Under the pieces are notes generated by a model. It ran no database searches, was not told the DNA's origin, and saw only the letters and a list, made by a program, of their open reading frames with translations. This document shows positions 8,289-16,425 of a stretch of 64,000 nucleotides of DNA, in pieces. The position numbers and the translations under genes are program-made. Origin of the DNA: Mycolicibacterium nivoides (lineage in GTDB: Bacteria > Actinomycetota > Actinomycetes > Mycobacteriales > Mycobacteriaceae); the NCBI RefSeq assembly GCF_003855255.1, contig NZ_CP034072.1, positions 4,149,820-4,213,819 of the forward strand, read 5' to 3'. Each line of letters begins with the position of its first letter. The first letter of the stretch is position 1.

Positions 8289-10739
8289 ATGCCGGAGCCG
8301 CCGACACGACCGCCCGCGCAGCCACCCCAAGCGGTCACCATCATCAAACTCGCATGGTGCTGCCTGCTGGCCAGCGTGTTGGTGGCCACGTTCATGTTCC
8401 CTGTCGTGGGTGGATTCGGCCTGATGTCCAACCGGGCCTCCGACGTGGTGGCCAACGGCTCGGCCGCCCTGGTGGACGGCGAGGTTCCGCAGGTCTCGAC
8501 GATGGTCGACGCCAAGGGCAACACCATCGCGTGGCTGTATTCACAGCGCCGCTTCGAGGTGCCCAGCGATCAGATCGCCAACACCATGAAGCTCGCCCTG
8601 GTCTCGATCGAGGACAAGCGGTTCGCCGAGCACAACGGTGTGGACTGGCAGGGCACGCTCACTGGCCTGACCGGATACATGCGCGGCGACTCGGACACCC
8701 GCGGCGGTTCGACCATCGAGCAGCAGTACGTAAAGAACTACCAGCTGCTCGTCGTCGCCCAGACCGATGCCGAGCGCCGTGCCGCGATCGAGACCACACC
8801 GGCCCGCAAACTGCGTGAGATCCGGATGGCCCTGACGCTGGACAAGACGTTCACCAAGCCCGAGATCCTGACGCGCTACCTCAACCTGGTCTCGTTCGGC
8901 AACGGCGCGTTCGGCGTTCAGGACGCCGCACAGACCTATTTCGGTGTCAACGCCTCCGAGCTGAACTGGCAGCAGGCCGCCCTGCTCGCCGGCATGGTGC
9001 AGTCCACCAGCGCGCTCAATCCCTATACCAATCCCGACGGCGCCCTGGCCCGGCGGAACCTGGTGCTGGACACCATGATCGACAACATCCCTCAGGAGGC
9101 CGAGGCGCTGCGGGCCGCCAAGCAGCAGCCGCTGGGCATCCTGCCGCAACCCAACGAGCTGCCCCGCGGCTGCATCGCAGCCGGAGACCGGGCGTTCTTC
9201 TGCGATTACGCACTGGAGTATCTGGCCCGCGCCGGCCTGTCCAAGGAACAGGTCGCCAAGGGCGGTTATTTGATCAAGACCACGCTGGACCCGGATGTGC
9301 AGGGCTCGGTGAAGTCGGCGATCGACAGCATCGCCCGGCCGGATGCCCCCGGTGTCGCCAGCGTCATGAGCGTGATCAAGCCGGGTAAGGAATCTCATCC
9401 GGTCCTGGCGATGGGCAGCAATCGCACCTACGGCCTGAACACCGATGCCGGCGAGACCATGCAGCCGCAGCCGTTCTCGCTCGTCGGCGACGGCGCCGGG
9501 TCGATCTTCAAGATCTTCACCACGGCCGCGGCCATGGACATGGGGATGGGCATCAACACCCAGCTTCCGGTGCCCGGCTTCTTCCAGGCCAAGGGGCTGG
9601 GCAGCAGCGACACCCCGGGATGCCCGAAGGAAACCTGGTGCGTGAAGAACGCCGGCGGTTACCGGGGCTCGATGAGCGTCACCGATGCCCTGGCCACTTC
9701 GCCCAATACCGCCTTCGCCAAGCTCATCTCGCAGATCGGCGTGCAGCGGTCGGTCGACATGGCGGTCAAGCTGGGGCTGCGGTCCTACGCGTTGCCCGGC
9801 ACCGCCCGCGACTACGACCCGGAGAGCAACGAGAGCCTCGCCGACTTCGTCAAGCGCCAGAACATCGGCTCGTTCACGCTGGGCCCCATCGAGGTCAACG
9901 CGCTCGAGTTGTCGAACGTGGCGGCCACGCTGGCCTCGGGCGGGACCTGGTGCCCGCCCAACCCGATCGGCCAGGTGCTCGACCGGCACGGCAATGAGGT
10001 GTCGGTGACCACCGAGACGTGCGAGCAGGCGGTGCCCGAAGGTCTGGCCAACACCCTGGCCAACGCGATGAGCAAGGACGACCAGGCCGGCGGTACCGCC
10101 TCCGGGTCGGCCGGTTCGGTGGGCTGGGATCTGCCGATGTCGGGCAAGACCGGCACCACCGAGGCGCACCGCTCGTCGGGCTTCCTGGGCTTCACCAACC
10201 AGTACGCGGCGGCCAACTACATCTATGACGATTCCACCACCCCCGGCGAGCTGTGCTCGTTCCCGCTGCGCCAGTGCGGGGACGGCGACCTGTTCGGCGG
10301 CAACGAGCCGGCCCGCACCTGGTTCACCGCGCTGAAGCCGATCGCCAACAACTTCGGGCCGGTCGCCCTGCCGCCGACCGATCCCCGCTATGTCGACGGC
10401 GGCCCCGGCTCAGTGGTGCCCACCGTGAACGGCCTGGACGAGACGGCCGCGCGCCAGCGGCTCAAGGAGTCCGGATTCCAGGTGGCCGACGGCGCCGCCT
10501 CGGTCAACAGCAGCTCGCGCTACGGCACCGTGGTCGGCACTTCGCCCGCCGGGCAGACGATTCCGGGCTCGATCATCACCATCCAGATCAGCAACGGGAT
10601 CCCGCCGGCCCCGCCGCCGCCCCCGGTGGCGTTCCCGTTCCCGGGTGGCCCGCCGCCGGAGATCGGTCAGACAGTGGTCGAGATCCCCGGGCTGCCTCCG
10701 ATCACCGTGCCGGTGCTCGGGCCTCCGCCACCCCCGTGA
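8289..10739 (+). CDS. ponA2: PonA2 bifunctional penicillin-binding protein with PASTA domain
   Basis: This is an 816-residue class A penicillin-binding protein that polymerises and cross-links peptidoglycan outside the membrane. It has a short cytoplasmic N-terminus and one membrane anchor (about residues 16-37). The GT51 glycosyltransferase shows EDKRFAEHNG and RGGSTIEQQ. The transpeptidase shows SIFK with nucleophile Ser405, SPN at 471-473 and KTG at 620-622. One PASTA repeat (VPTVNGLDETAARQRL) precedes a proline-rich tail. Length and context match Rv3682, which is needed under non-replicating and acid or heat stress. The start is the ATG just after a TAGCTACTCT-type promoter-proximal sequence, and the 28-base gap to the next gene suggests co-transcription. 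Confidence 0.95.
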   Translation: MPEPPTRPPAQPPQAVTIIKLAWCCLLASVLVATFMFPVVGGFGLMSNRASDVVANGSAALVDGEVPQVSTMVDAKGNTIAWLYSQRRFEVPSDQIANTMKLALVSIEDKRFAEHNGVDWQGTLTGLTGYMRGDSDTRGGSTIEQQYVKNYQLLVVAQTDAERRAAIETTPARKLREIRMALTLDKTFTKPEILTRYLNLVSFGNGAFGVQDAAQTYFGVNASELNWQQAALLAGMVQSTSALNPYTNPDGALARRNLVLDTMIDNIPQEAEALRAAKQQPLGILPQPNELPRGCIAAGDRAFFCDYALEYLARAGLSKEQVAKGGYLIKTTLDPDVQGSVKSAIDSIARPDAPGVASVMSVIKPGKESHPVLAMGSNRTYGLNTDAGETMQPQPFSLVGDGAGSIFKIFTTAAAMDMGMGINTQLPVPGFFQAKGLGSSDTPGCPKETWCVKNAGGYRGSMSVTDALATSPNTAFAKLISQIGVQRSVDMAVKLGLRSYALPGTARDYDPESNESLADFVKRQNIGSFTLGPIEVNALELSNVAATLASGGTWCPPNPIGQVLDRHGNEVSVTTETCEQAVPEGLANTLANAMSKDDQAGGTASGSAGSVGWDLPMSGKTGTTEAHRSSGFLGFTNQYAAANYIYDDSTTPGELCSFPLRQCGDGDLFGGNEPARTWFTALKPIANNFGPVALPPTDPRYVDGGPGSVVPTVNGLDETAARQRLKESGFQVADGAASVNSSSRYGTVVGTSPAGQTIPGSIITIQISNGIPPAPPPPPVAFPFPGGPPPEIGQTVVEIPGLPPITVPVLGPPPPP

Positions 10740-10766
10740 CGGCCGGATCGCAGTAGGCTTGCCTGC

Positions 10767-11711
10767 ATGTCAGTGAAGAAGGCAGCTGCCGTCACCGCCG
10801 GTTCGTTGGTTGCCGGGATCGGCTATGCGTCCCTCATCGAGCGCAATGCGTTCGTGCTGCGGGAAGCGACCATGCCGGTACTGGCCCCGGGCTCGTCGCC
10901 CCTGCGCGTGCTGCATCTCTCCGATCTCCACATGCGTCCCAACCAGCGCCGCAAGCAGGCCTGGCTGCGTGATCTGGCTCGCCTTGAGCCCGACCTGGTG
11001 GTCAACACCGGCGACAATCTGGCCCACCCGAAGGCCGTGCCTGCCGTCGTGCAGTCATTGAGTGACCTGCTTTCGGCACCCGGCCTGTTCGTGTTCGGCA
11101 GCAACGACTATTTCGCGCCGCGGCTGAAGAACCCGCTGAACTACGTCACCAACCCGCAGCACCGGACGCACGGTGAGCCGCTGCCGTGGCAAGACCTGCG
11201 CGCGGCCTTCACCGAGCGTGGCTGGCTCGACATGACCCACATCCGCCGCGACATCGAGGTGGCCGGGCTGCACATCTCGGTGGCCGGCGTCGACGATCCG
11301 CATCTCAAGCGCGACCGTTACGACACCATCGCCGGCCGGGCCAACGGAGCGGCCAACCTGACACTCGGCCTCACCCACTCCCCCGAACCTCGGGTGCTGG
11401 ACCGCTTCGCGGCCGACGGCTATCAGCTGGTGCTGGCCGGGCATACCCACGGCGGGCAGCTGTGCCTGCCGTTCTACGGGGCCATCGTCACCAACTGCGA
11501 GCTGGACCGGTCCCGGGCCAAGGGCGCCTCGAAGTGGGGATCGCACATGCAGCTGCATGTGTCGGCGGGCATCGGCACGTCGCCGTTCGCGCCCGTGCGG
11601 TTCTGCTGCCGCCCCGAGGCCACTCTGCTGACGCTGGTCGCGGCGCCGACCGGAGGCGGGCACGTCGGGATCAGGGCCGGGCAATCCAGCCCGACCGTCT
11701 CGGCCCGGTGA
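10767..11711 (+). CDS. Calcineurin-like metallophosphoesterase (Rv3683 type)
   Basis: This 314-residue protein has the metallophosphatase motif series: SDLH with metal ligands Asp53 and His55, GDN, GSND and the C-terminal GHTHGGQ. The N-terminal segment [19 protein letters not shown] is hydrophobic and could be a signal anchor, so the catalytic domain may face the cell wall. This membrane-attached arrangement is typical of the YkuE/YaeI lipid-active group. It lies 28 bases after ponA2, and its TGA overlaps the GTG of the following gene by three bases. The order ponA2-Rv3683-Rv3684 is conserved in mycobacteria, which hints at an envelope role. The substrate is unknown. Confidence 0.88.
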   Translation: MSVKKAAAVTAGSLVAGIGYASLIERNAFVLREATMPVLAPGSSPLRVLHLSDLHMRPNQRRKQAWLRDLARLEPDLVVNTGDNLAHPKAVPAVVQSLSDLLSAPGLFVFGSNDYFAPRLKNPLNYVTNPQHRTHGEPLPWQDLRAAFTERGWLDMTHIRRDIEVAGLHISVAGVDDPHLKRDRYDTIAGRANGAANLTLGLTHSPEPRVLDRFAADGYQLVLAGHTHGGQLCLPFYGAIVTNCELDRSRAKGASKWGSHMQLHVSAGIGTSPFAPVRFCCRPEATLLTLVAAPTGGGHVGIRAGQSSPTVSAR

Positions 11712-12814
11712 GCGAACCTGGCTGTACCGCGTCGCGCCCCCGGCCCCGCCGGTGGGTCGACAATGCGGTGCGGCTGATCGAGGCCGATTCCAAGCGCAGC
11801 GCCGACACCCATCTGCTGCGTTATCCGCTGCCCGCCGGGTGGCGCGAGGAAGTGGATGTCGCGCTGTATCTCAAGGACGAGTCCACCCACATCACCGGCA
11901 GCCTCAAGCACCGGCTGGCCCGTTCCCTGTTCCTGTACGGGTTGTGCAACGGCTGGATCGGTGAGGGCACCACGATCATCGAGGCGTCCTCGGGGTCGAC
12001 GGCGGTGTCCGAGGCCTACTTCGCGGCGCTGCTCGGTCTGCCGTTCATCGCGGTGGTGCCCGCCTCGACCAGCGGATCGAAGATCGCGCTGATCGAAGCC
12101 CAGGGTGGCCGTTGCCATTTCGTCGCCGAGTCGTCGCAGGTGTATGCCGAGGCGCACAGGTTGGCCGAGGAGACCGGCGGGCATTACCTGGACCAGTTCA
12201 CCAACGCCGAGCGGGCCACGGACTGGCGCGGCAACAACAACATCGCCGAGTCGATCTATGAGCAGATGCGCCTGGAACCGCATCCGGTCCCGGAGTGGAT
12301 CGTGGTGGGGGCAGGCACCGGCGGCACCAGCGCGACGATCGGCCGCTACATCCGCTACCGCAGGCATGCCACGCAGCTGTGTGTCGTCGACCCGGAGAAT
12401 TCGGCGTTCTTCCCCGGCTACGCACAGGGCCGCGACGACGTCGTCACTGGTGCGTCCTCACGTATCGAGGGCATCGGCAGGCCGCGGGTGGAGCCGTCGT
12501 TTCTGCCCGGGGTCGTCGATCGCATGATCGCCGTGCCCGACAGCGGGTCGGTGGCCGCGGCACACCACGCGAGCCGGGTGCTGGGTCGCCGGGTCGGGCC
12601 GTCGACGGGAACCAATCTTTGGGGCGCGTTCCAGCTGCTGGCCGAGATGGTCGCGCACGGCCGCAGCGGGTCGGTGGTGACCCTGCTGGCCGACAGCGGC
12701 GACCGCTACGCGGACACCTACTTCGATGCGGACTGGCTCAGCGCCCAGGGGCTGGACACCTCGGAGTCCTCCGAGGTGCTCTCGGAGTTCGAGCGGTCGG
12801 GCAGCTGGTCCTGA
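11708..12814 (+). CDS. Cysteine-synthase-like PLP enzyme (Rv3684 type)
   Basis: This 368-residue fold-type II PLP protein is related to O-acetylserine sulfhydrylase and cystathionine beta-synthase. The Schiff-base lysine is Lys67 in TGSLKHR, the position of the SxKDR lysine in CysK. SSGSTAVS is the substrate loop and [12 protein letters not shown] the phosphate loop. The change from KDR to KHR, and the absence of an obvious C-terminal peptide partner, separate it from the housekeeping enzymes. It has been annotated as a lyase and its true reaction is not settled. The start GTG at 11708 overlaps the upstream stop. The last 97 bases are overlapped on the other strand by a possible small membrane-protein gene. 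Confidence 0.86.
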   Translation: MSEPGCTASRPRPRRWVDNAVRLIEADSKRSADTHLLRYPLPAGWREEVDVALYLKDESTHITGSLKHRLARSLFLYGLCNGWIGEGTTIIEASSGSTAVSEAYFAALLGLPFIAVVPASTSGSKIALIEAQGGRCHFVAESSQVYAEAHRLAEETGGHYLDQFTNAERATDWRGNNNIAESIYEQMRLEPHPVPEWIVVGAGTGGTSATIGRYIRYRRHATQLCVVDPENSAFFPGYAQGRDDVVTGASSRIEGIGRPRVEPSFLPGVVDRMIAVPDSGSVAAAHHASRVLGRRVGPSTGTNLWGAFQLLAEMVAHGRSGSVVTLLADSGDRYADTYFDADWLSAQGLDTSESSEVLSEFERSGSWS

Positions 12815-12924
12815 TCGGTCTCGGCCGTCAGGAACAGCCACAACGCTGCCAGGGCGAAGAACCCCAGGTAGATGAAGGCGCCCAAGACGGTCATGAGTAC
12901 TCCAGTCGATTCCGGTGATGTCAT
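12718..12924 (-). CDS. Possible small single-pass membrane protein
   Basis: This reading frame of 68 residues starts with ATG at 12924. Residues 10-32 ([20 protein letters not shown] and following) form one strong membrane helix. A soluble acidic Ser/Glu tail ([12 protein letters not shown] and onward) follows. A membrane helix plus polar tail is unlikely to be a simple shadow, but the last 97 bases lie antisense to the end of the PLP enzyme gene, and that overlap argues for caution. It would be transcribed away from tRNA-Pro. I recognise no family. If real it would belong to the short mycobacterial membrane proteins of unknown role. Confidence 0.45.
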   Translation of the reverse strand: MTSPESTGVLMTVLGAFIYLGFFALAALWLFLTAETDQDQLPDRSNSESTSEDSEVSSPWALSQSASK

Positions 12925-13038
12925 TGTGTAGAACACCACCGACACGCCTATTGCTTCCCGTTCCCGGGCAGTGACGTACGCCGCGGGGACCGTTTGGCTT
13001 TCGAGGTACCCGGTGCGATAGGCTGTCGAAGCTTCACG

Positions 13039-13112
<74 letters not shown>

Positions 13113-13132
13113 CTCGTGGGTTCACAGGTGAG

Positions 13133-13163
13133 AGGCCCTGACTGGATATCCAGTTCGGGGCCT
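13133..13163 (+). terminator. Stem-loop terminator after tRNA-Pro
   Basis: AGGCCC (13133-13138) pairs with GGGCCT (13158-13163). Inside it is a second perfect stem, CTGGAT/ATCCAG, and a short TCTT run follows. It sits 20 bases past the tRNA and is most simply its transcription terminator. Confidence 0.7.
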
Positions 13164-13289
13164 TCTTGCTTGCGGCTTCCTTGGACGCCTGCTGCACCGG
13201 AAAGGTGTGGCGTCGACTCTCTCTTTAGGATCTGGGGTGAGACCCGACGCGCGACCCAGCATCTCAGACCGCGCAGATCTGAGGATTGC

Positions 13290-13793
13290 ATGGCTGTTCC
13301 CGCCTCCAAAGGCGAGCTCCTCTCCGCGATCGAGAAGACCTTCACACAGCTCAGCGGCGACCTCGACCGAGTTCCACCCGAGGCCGCCCGAGAGCCTGTC
13401 CTAGAGGGGCACGTCAAGAGCACCATGATGAGTCCCGCGGACTTGGTGGCTTATTTGATCGGCTGGAATCAGCAAGTCCTCACCTGGCATCGTTGCCGCG
13501 CTGCGGGATTGCCCGACCAGCTCCCCGCCCCCGGAATCAAATGGAACGAACTCGGACTGCTCGCCCAGCGCTACTACGCCGAACACCAAAATGACAGCTG
13601 GGACAGCCTGCGCACTCAACTCGTTGACGCGAAGAACCGGATCGTCACGCTGATTCAGAGCTACTCCAACGACGATCTCTACGGCGAACCCTGGTATGGC
13701 AAATGGACCATGGGCCGCATGATCTCGTTCAACACCTCATCGCCGTACACCAATGCCCGCGGCCGCATCAGAGCCTGGCTCGCCACCCTCTGA
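13290..13793 (+). CDS. ClbS/DfsB-family four-helix protein
   Basis: This 167-residue protein begins MAVPASKGELLSAIEK and continues with the ClbS/DfsB (DUF1706) pattern: an N-terminal helix, LVAYLIGWNQQVLTWH (helix with the HIGWxxxVLxW-type signature), a middle IKWNELG segment and C-terminal YGKWTMGRMISFNTSSPY. The family includes the colibactin self-resistance hydrolase ClbS, but most members have no known function, and nothing here ties it to a toxin pathway. The start ATG is preceded by GAGGA-like bases. It is downstream of tRNA-Pro and upstream of the proposed element edge, so it is taken as chromosomal. Its place between the tRNA and that edge would also fit an older insertion. Confidence 0.75.
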   Translation: MAVPASKGELLSAIEKTFTQLSGDLDRVPPEAAREPVLEGHVKSTMMSPADLVAYLIGWNQQVLTWHRCRAAGLPDQLPAPGIKWNELGLLAQRYYAEHQNDSWDSLRTQLVDAKNRIVTLIQSYSNDDLYGEPWYGKWTMGRMISFNTSSPYTNARGRIRAWLATL

Positions 13794-13815
13794 CATCGGA
13801 CAGGCGTTTACCTGA

Positions 13816-14058
13816 TCAGAACCAGCGGGCGTGCATCTGTTCCAGGAACTGCCGGGTCACCGGATACCCCGAGCGGTCGGCGATAACGCTGTCGATTCCG
13901 CATCGGGGACACAGGGCCGTCCGGCCACCGTCGGTCCAGTCGGCAATCTCACTGGGCGGATAGATAGCCAGGCAGTAGAAGCATCCACACCCGGCCGAAT
14001 CGGCGAGTAACGCACTGTTGCGGCTGCTGTGCCGGTGAGCGTCGTCAACGTCACTCAT
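13816..14058 (-). CDS. Small conserved zinc-motif protein
   Basis: This 80-residue protein has a cysteine cluster CGCFYC (residues about 24-29) and a later CPRCG, which together could hold one zinc ion, then a conserved end SGYPVT..FL..MH..WF. I recognise the pattern from a widespread family of cytoplasmic proteins with no assigned function. Its ATG lies inside the end of the upstream reading frame (CATGAGTGA, 8-base overlap), so it was translated from the same mRNA as the truncated membrane-protein gene that precedes it. Confidence 0.7.
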   Translation of the reverse strand: MSDVDDAHRHSSRNSALLADSAGCGCFYCLAIYPPSEIADWTDGGRTALCPRCGIDSVIADRSGYPVTRQFLEQMHARWF

Positions 14059-14323
14059 GCGGATGGCCCTTCTTCCCGTGGCCCTTGCCATTCCCATGGC
14101 CGTTGCCGATCCCGGGACCCTGGTCCCCCTCGTCCTCGGGCACCGTCGGCGTGAACGTCGGGATGCTCGTCGCGGCAGGCACGGTCGGCTCGACAGAAGT
14201 GGTCACCGGCGTGACCGGCGCGCGCTGCGGCGGCGGGTCGGCGATCAGCAGGATGGCCGCGAGGATGACGCCTGCCAGAAGAGCCTTGAGCTCCTTGTCC
14301 TCACTCGGCCGCGGCCAGAATGG
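14051..14323 (-). pseudogene. 5'-truncated small membrane-protein gene
   Basis: The minus strand has an open frame of about 90 codons. It encodes one membrane helix (KALLAGVILAAILLIAD), a Pro/Thr-rich stretch and a Gly/His/Lys-rich tail ending GKKGHPHE. It is clearly meaningful protein: the end overlaps the next gene's start by eight bases, as in a real operon. Yet the frame closes at an in-frame stop at 14324-14326, and no ATG, GTG or TTG lies before the membrane helix. The gene therefore seems to have lost its first codons and promoter at the junction near 14.3 kb. A CTG start is a less likely alternative. Confidence 0.6.
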
Positions 14324-14326
14324 TCA
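14297..14326. other. Proposed left junction of the integrated conjugative element
   Basis: Two genes running away from each other both lack their beginnings here: the minus-strand membrane protein ends upstream at a chance stop (14324-14326), and the plus-strand NlpC/P60 frame becomes non-protein-like leftward of about 14300. To the right, genes are of conjugative-plasmid type. To the left, they are ordinary chromosomal genes. The exact base cannot be fixed without the right-hand junction. Confidence 0.5.
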
Positions 14327-14747
14327 CCGCGGCGCATCCGGTGCCGAACAGCAGGTCAATGCACTGTTCGGCCAGGGTCGCGCGCCCAACGGGACCATCG
14401 AGCGAGCCATTGCGTTCGCCAAAGCTCAGCTGGGTGAGCCGTATCGTCTGGGCGCGAATGGTCCTGATGTCTGGGACTGCTCGTCGTTGGTCCAAAAGGC
14501 CTATGCGAGTGCGGGGGTTTCGTTGCCGCGCACGACATATGAGCAGATTGGTGTTGGTATGCCGGTGTCGCGCAGCGATATACGAGCCGGGGACATCATC
14601 CTGCAGAATTTCTCGGCGCCCGGCGTTCCTGAGCATGTGGCGCTGGCCGTATCGCCGACGATGCAGATTGAAGCGCCGAATTCGCGCGAGGTAGTGAAGT
14701 ACTCGCCGATACCCTCGGGCCCCATCGTGGTCAAGCGGGTCGCCTGA
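14301..14747 (+). pseudogene. NlpC/P60 peptidoglycan hydrolase, N-terminally truncated
   Basis: About 148 residues of an NlpC/P60 endopeptidase domain. The catalytic cysteine is in DVWDCSSLVQKAYA (codon at 14478-14480). The histidine is in PEHVALAV (codon at 14634-14636), with a polar third residue following. Such enzymes cut stem peptides, and in conjugative elements they open the wall for the transfer channel, often as the second half of a larger transglycosylase-peptidase. Here the region before AEQQVNALFGQ is not protein-like and lacks a well-placed start. The only in-frame candidate is a TTG at 14295 without a clear ribosome site. The catalytic domain is intact, so a shortened product could still be active. 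It is the nearest gene to the ESX locus. Confidence 0.7.
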
Positions 14748-14883
14748 CACCGATCAGCCTCGGTCACTGGGCGCAGTGATCGGGCGGGATTCGATGGATT
14801 TTGGTGTGGTTGAGGGTGCTGGCCACCGTTAGTTTGGGGATACGCGATTGCGTTCGCCTGGGGCGGACGGGGAGGTAGACGGG

Positions 14884-16425
14884 GTGGCTGAGCAGCAAGA
14901 ACCGGATCAGAACGCGACTTCAGGTGGGTCGCGGTGGCGGGGCCGCGGGCTGGGCTATGCAACTCGGGTGCAGGTGACCGCGCACCAGTTCAATGCGCGG
15001 CGTGCCGTCACGGCATTGACCCGCTGGTATGTCGGTATGGAGTCCGATCAGCATCGCAGGCAGTCGATGGCTCATCTGGCCGGTGCGACCGTCGTGGTGG
15101 TGATCTGCCTGGGTGCCTTGTTTTGGTCGTTTCTGCGGCCGGCGGGATCGGCGGGGCAGTCCAAGATCATTGCCGACCAGAACACGAACGCGCTGTATGT
15201 GCGGGTCGGCGACACCTTGCGTCCTGTTCTGAATCTGGCGTCGGCGCGGTTGATCGCGGGATCTGCGGACAACCCTGTGCGGGTCCGCAACAGTGAGATC
15301 GAGTCGCGGCCGCGGGGAACACTGGTGGGTATCCCCGGCGCACCGGACCAGCTGGCTGTGACCTCGCCGCCCAAATCGTCGTGGCTGGTGTGCGATGCGG
15401 TCACGAAGGCGTTCGGCGCCGGCGCCCCAGAGCCGGTGACGGTGACCGTGATTGACGGTCAGCCTGACCTATCTGACCGCCGGCGGGTGCTCGACCCGCA
15501 GGATGCGGTGCTGCTGCGCTATGACGACGGTGTGTGGCTGATCCGCGACGGCCGCCGCTCCAAGGTTGACCCGGCCCAGCGCCCAGTCCTGCTGGCGCTG
15601 GGGGTGAGCGCCGACAACATCTCCTCGGCGCGGCCGATGAGCAAAGCGTTGTTCGATGCGATCCCGGTCGGATCGGCTCTGTCGGTGCCGATGATTCCCA
15701 AACTCGGTGAGCCAGCGGGCTTTCCGAAGGCCCCGGGCCCGGTGGGAACGGTGGTGTCGACTCCGCAGGTCGGCGGTGACCTCACGTACTCGGTGGTGCT
15801 GGCCAACGGAATGCAGACCGTCTCGCCGGTGGTGGCGCAGATCTTGCAGAACGCGAACGGAACGGGCGCGGGGATGCCGGTCCTGGCCGGCCCCGCGCTC
15901 GCTGACCTTCCTGTCACCGACAGCTTGGATGTCTCGGCCTATCCGGATCAACGGTTGCGGCTGGTGGACACCGAGGCGAACCCGGCTACGTGTTGGTGGT
16001 GGCAGAAGACGATCGGGGAGGGCCGTGCGCAGACGTCGCTGGTGTCGGGCCCGACGGTGCCGATCGCGGCCGACAAAGTGGACAGGGTCGTGGCCAGAGC
16101 CAAGCCTGATCCGTCCGGCGCATTGGCCGACAAGGTGTACTTCGGGCCGGATGCGGCGAACTACGTGGCCTCCACGGGCAACGATCCCGCCGCGGCAACC
16201 GTGGAAACGCAGTGGTTCATCTCGGAGTGGGGTGCCCGTTTCGGGGTGCCCCGCGATCAGGAGACAGAGCGCGCGCTGGGATTTGGCACAGCGACCATCC
16301 CGGCTCCGTGGGTGGTTCTCAAGTTGTTGACGCTGGGCCCGGTGTTGTCGAAAGCGGATGCGGCGGTAACCCATGACATTTTGCCGACAGATCAGCAGCC
16401 AGGGGAATTGAGGCAGCCGAAGTGA
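14884..16425 (+). CDS. eccB: ESX type VII secretion membrane protein EccB
   Basis: This 513-residue protein begins VAEQQEPDQ, with a short cytoplasmic part containing the EccB mark TAHQFNARRAVTALTRW. One membrane helix follows (LAGATVVVVICLGALFWSFL, about residues 64-83), then a large outer domain with repeat-like beta segments and a pair of cysteines (WLVCDAV and ATCWWWQ) that can form the usual disulfide. EccB is part of the membrane core with EccC, EccD and EccE. I chose the GTG at 14884 because GGGGAGG lies 8 bases before it. A TTG at 14848 would add 12 residues. The stop overlaps eccC by four bases. Confidence 0.93.
   Translation: MAEQQEPDQNATSGGSRWRGRGLGYATRVQVTAHQFNARRAVTALTRWYVGMESDQHRRQSMAHLAGATVVVVICLGALFWSFLRPAGSAGQSKIIADQNTNALYVRVGDTLRPVLNLASARLIAGSADNPVRVRNSEIESRPRGTLVGIPGAPDQLAVTSPPKSSWLVCDAVTKAFGAGAPEPVTVTVIDGQPDLSDRRRVLDPQDAVLLRYDDGVWLIRDGRRSKVDPAQRPVLLALGVSADNISSARPMSKALFDAIPVGSALSVPMIPKLGEPAGFPKAPGPVGTVVSTPQVGGDLTYSVVLANGMQTVSPVVAQILQNANGTGAGMPVLAGPALADLPVTDSLDVSAYPDQRLRLVDTEANPATCWWWQKTIGEGRAQTSLVSGPTVPIAADKVDRVVARAKPDPSGALADKVYFGPDAANYVASTGNDPAAATVETQWFISEWGARFGVPRDQETERALGFGTATIPAPWVVLKLLTLGPVLSKADAAVTHDILPTDQQPGELRQPK

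Noticed and set aside
8541..10169. 542-codon minus-strand frame opposite ponA2
   Set aside because: Typical long antisense shadow of a high-GC gene. It is rich in Arg, Gly and His and has no domain, while the plus strand has all PBP motifs.
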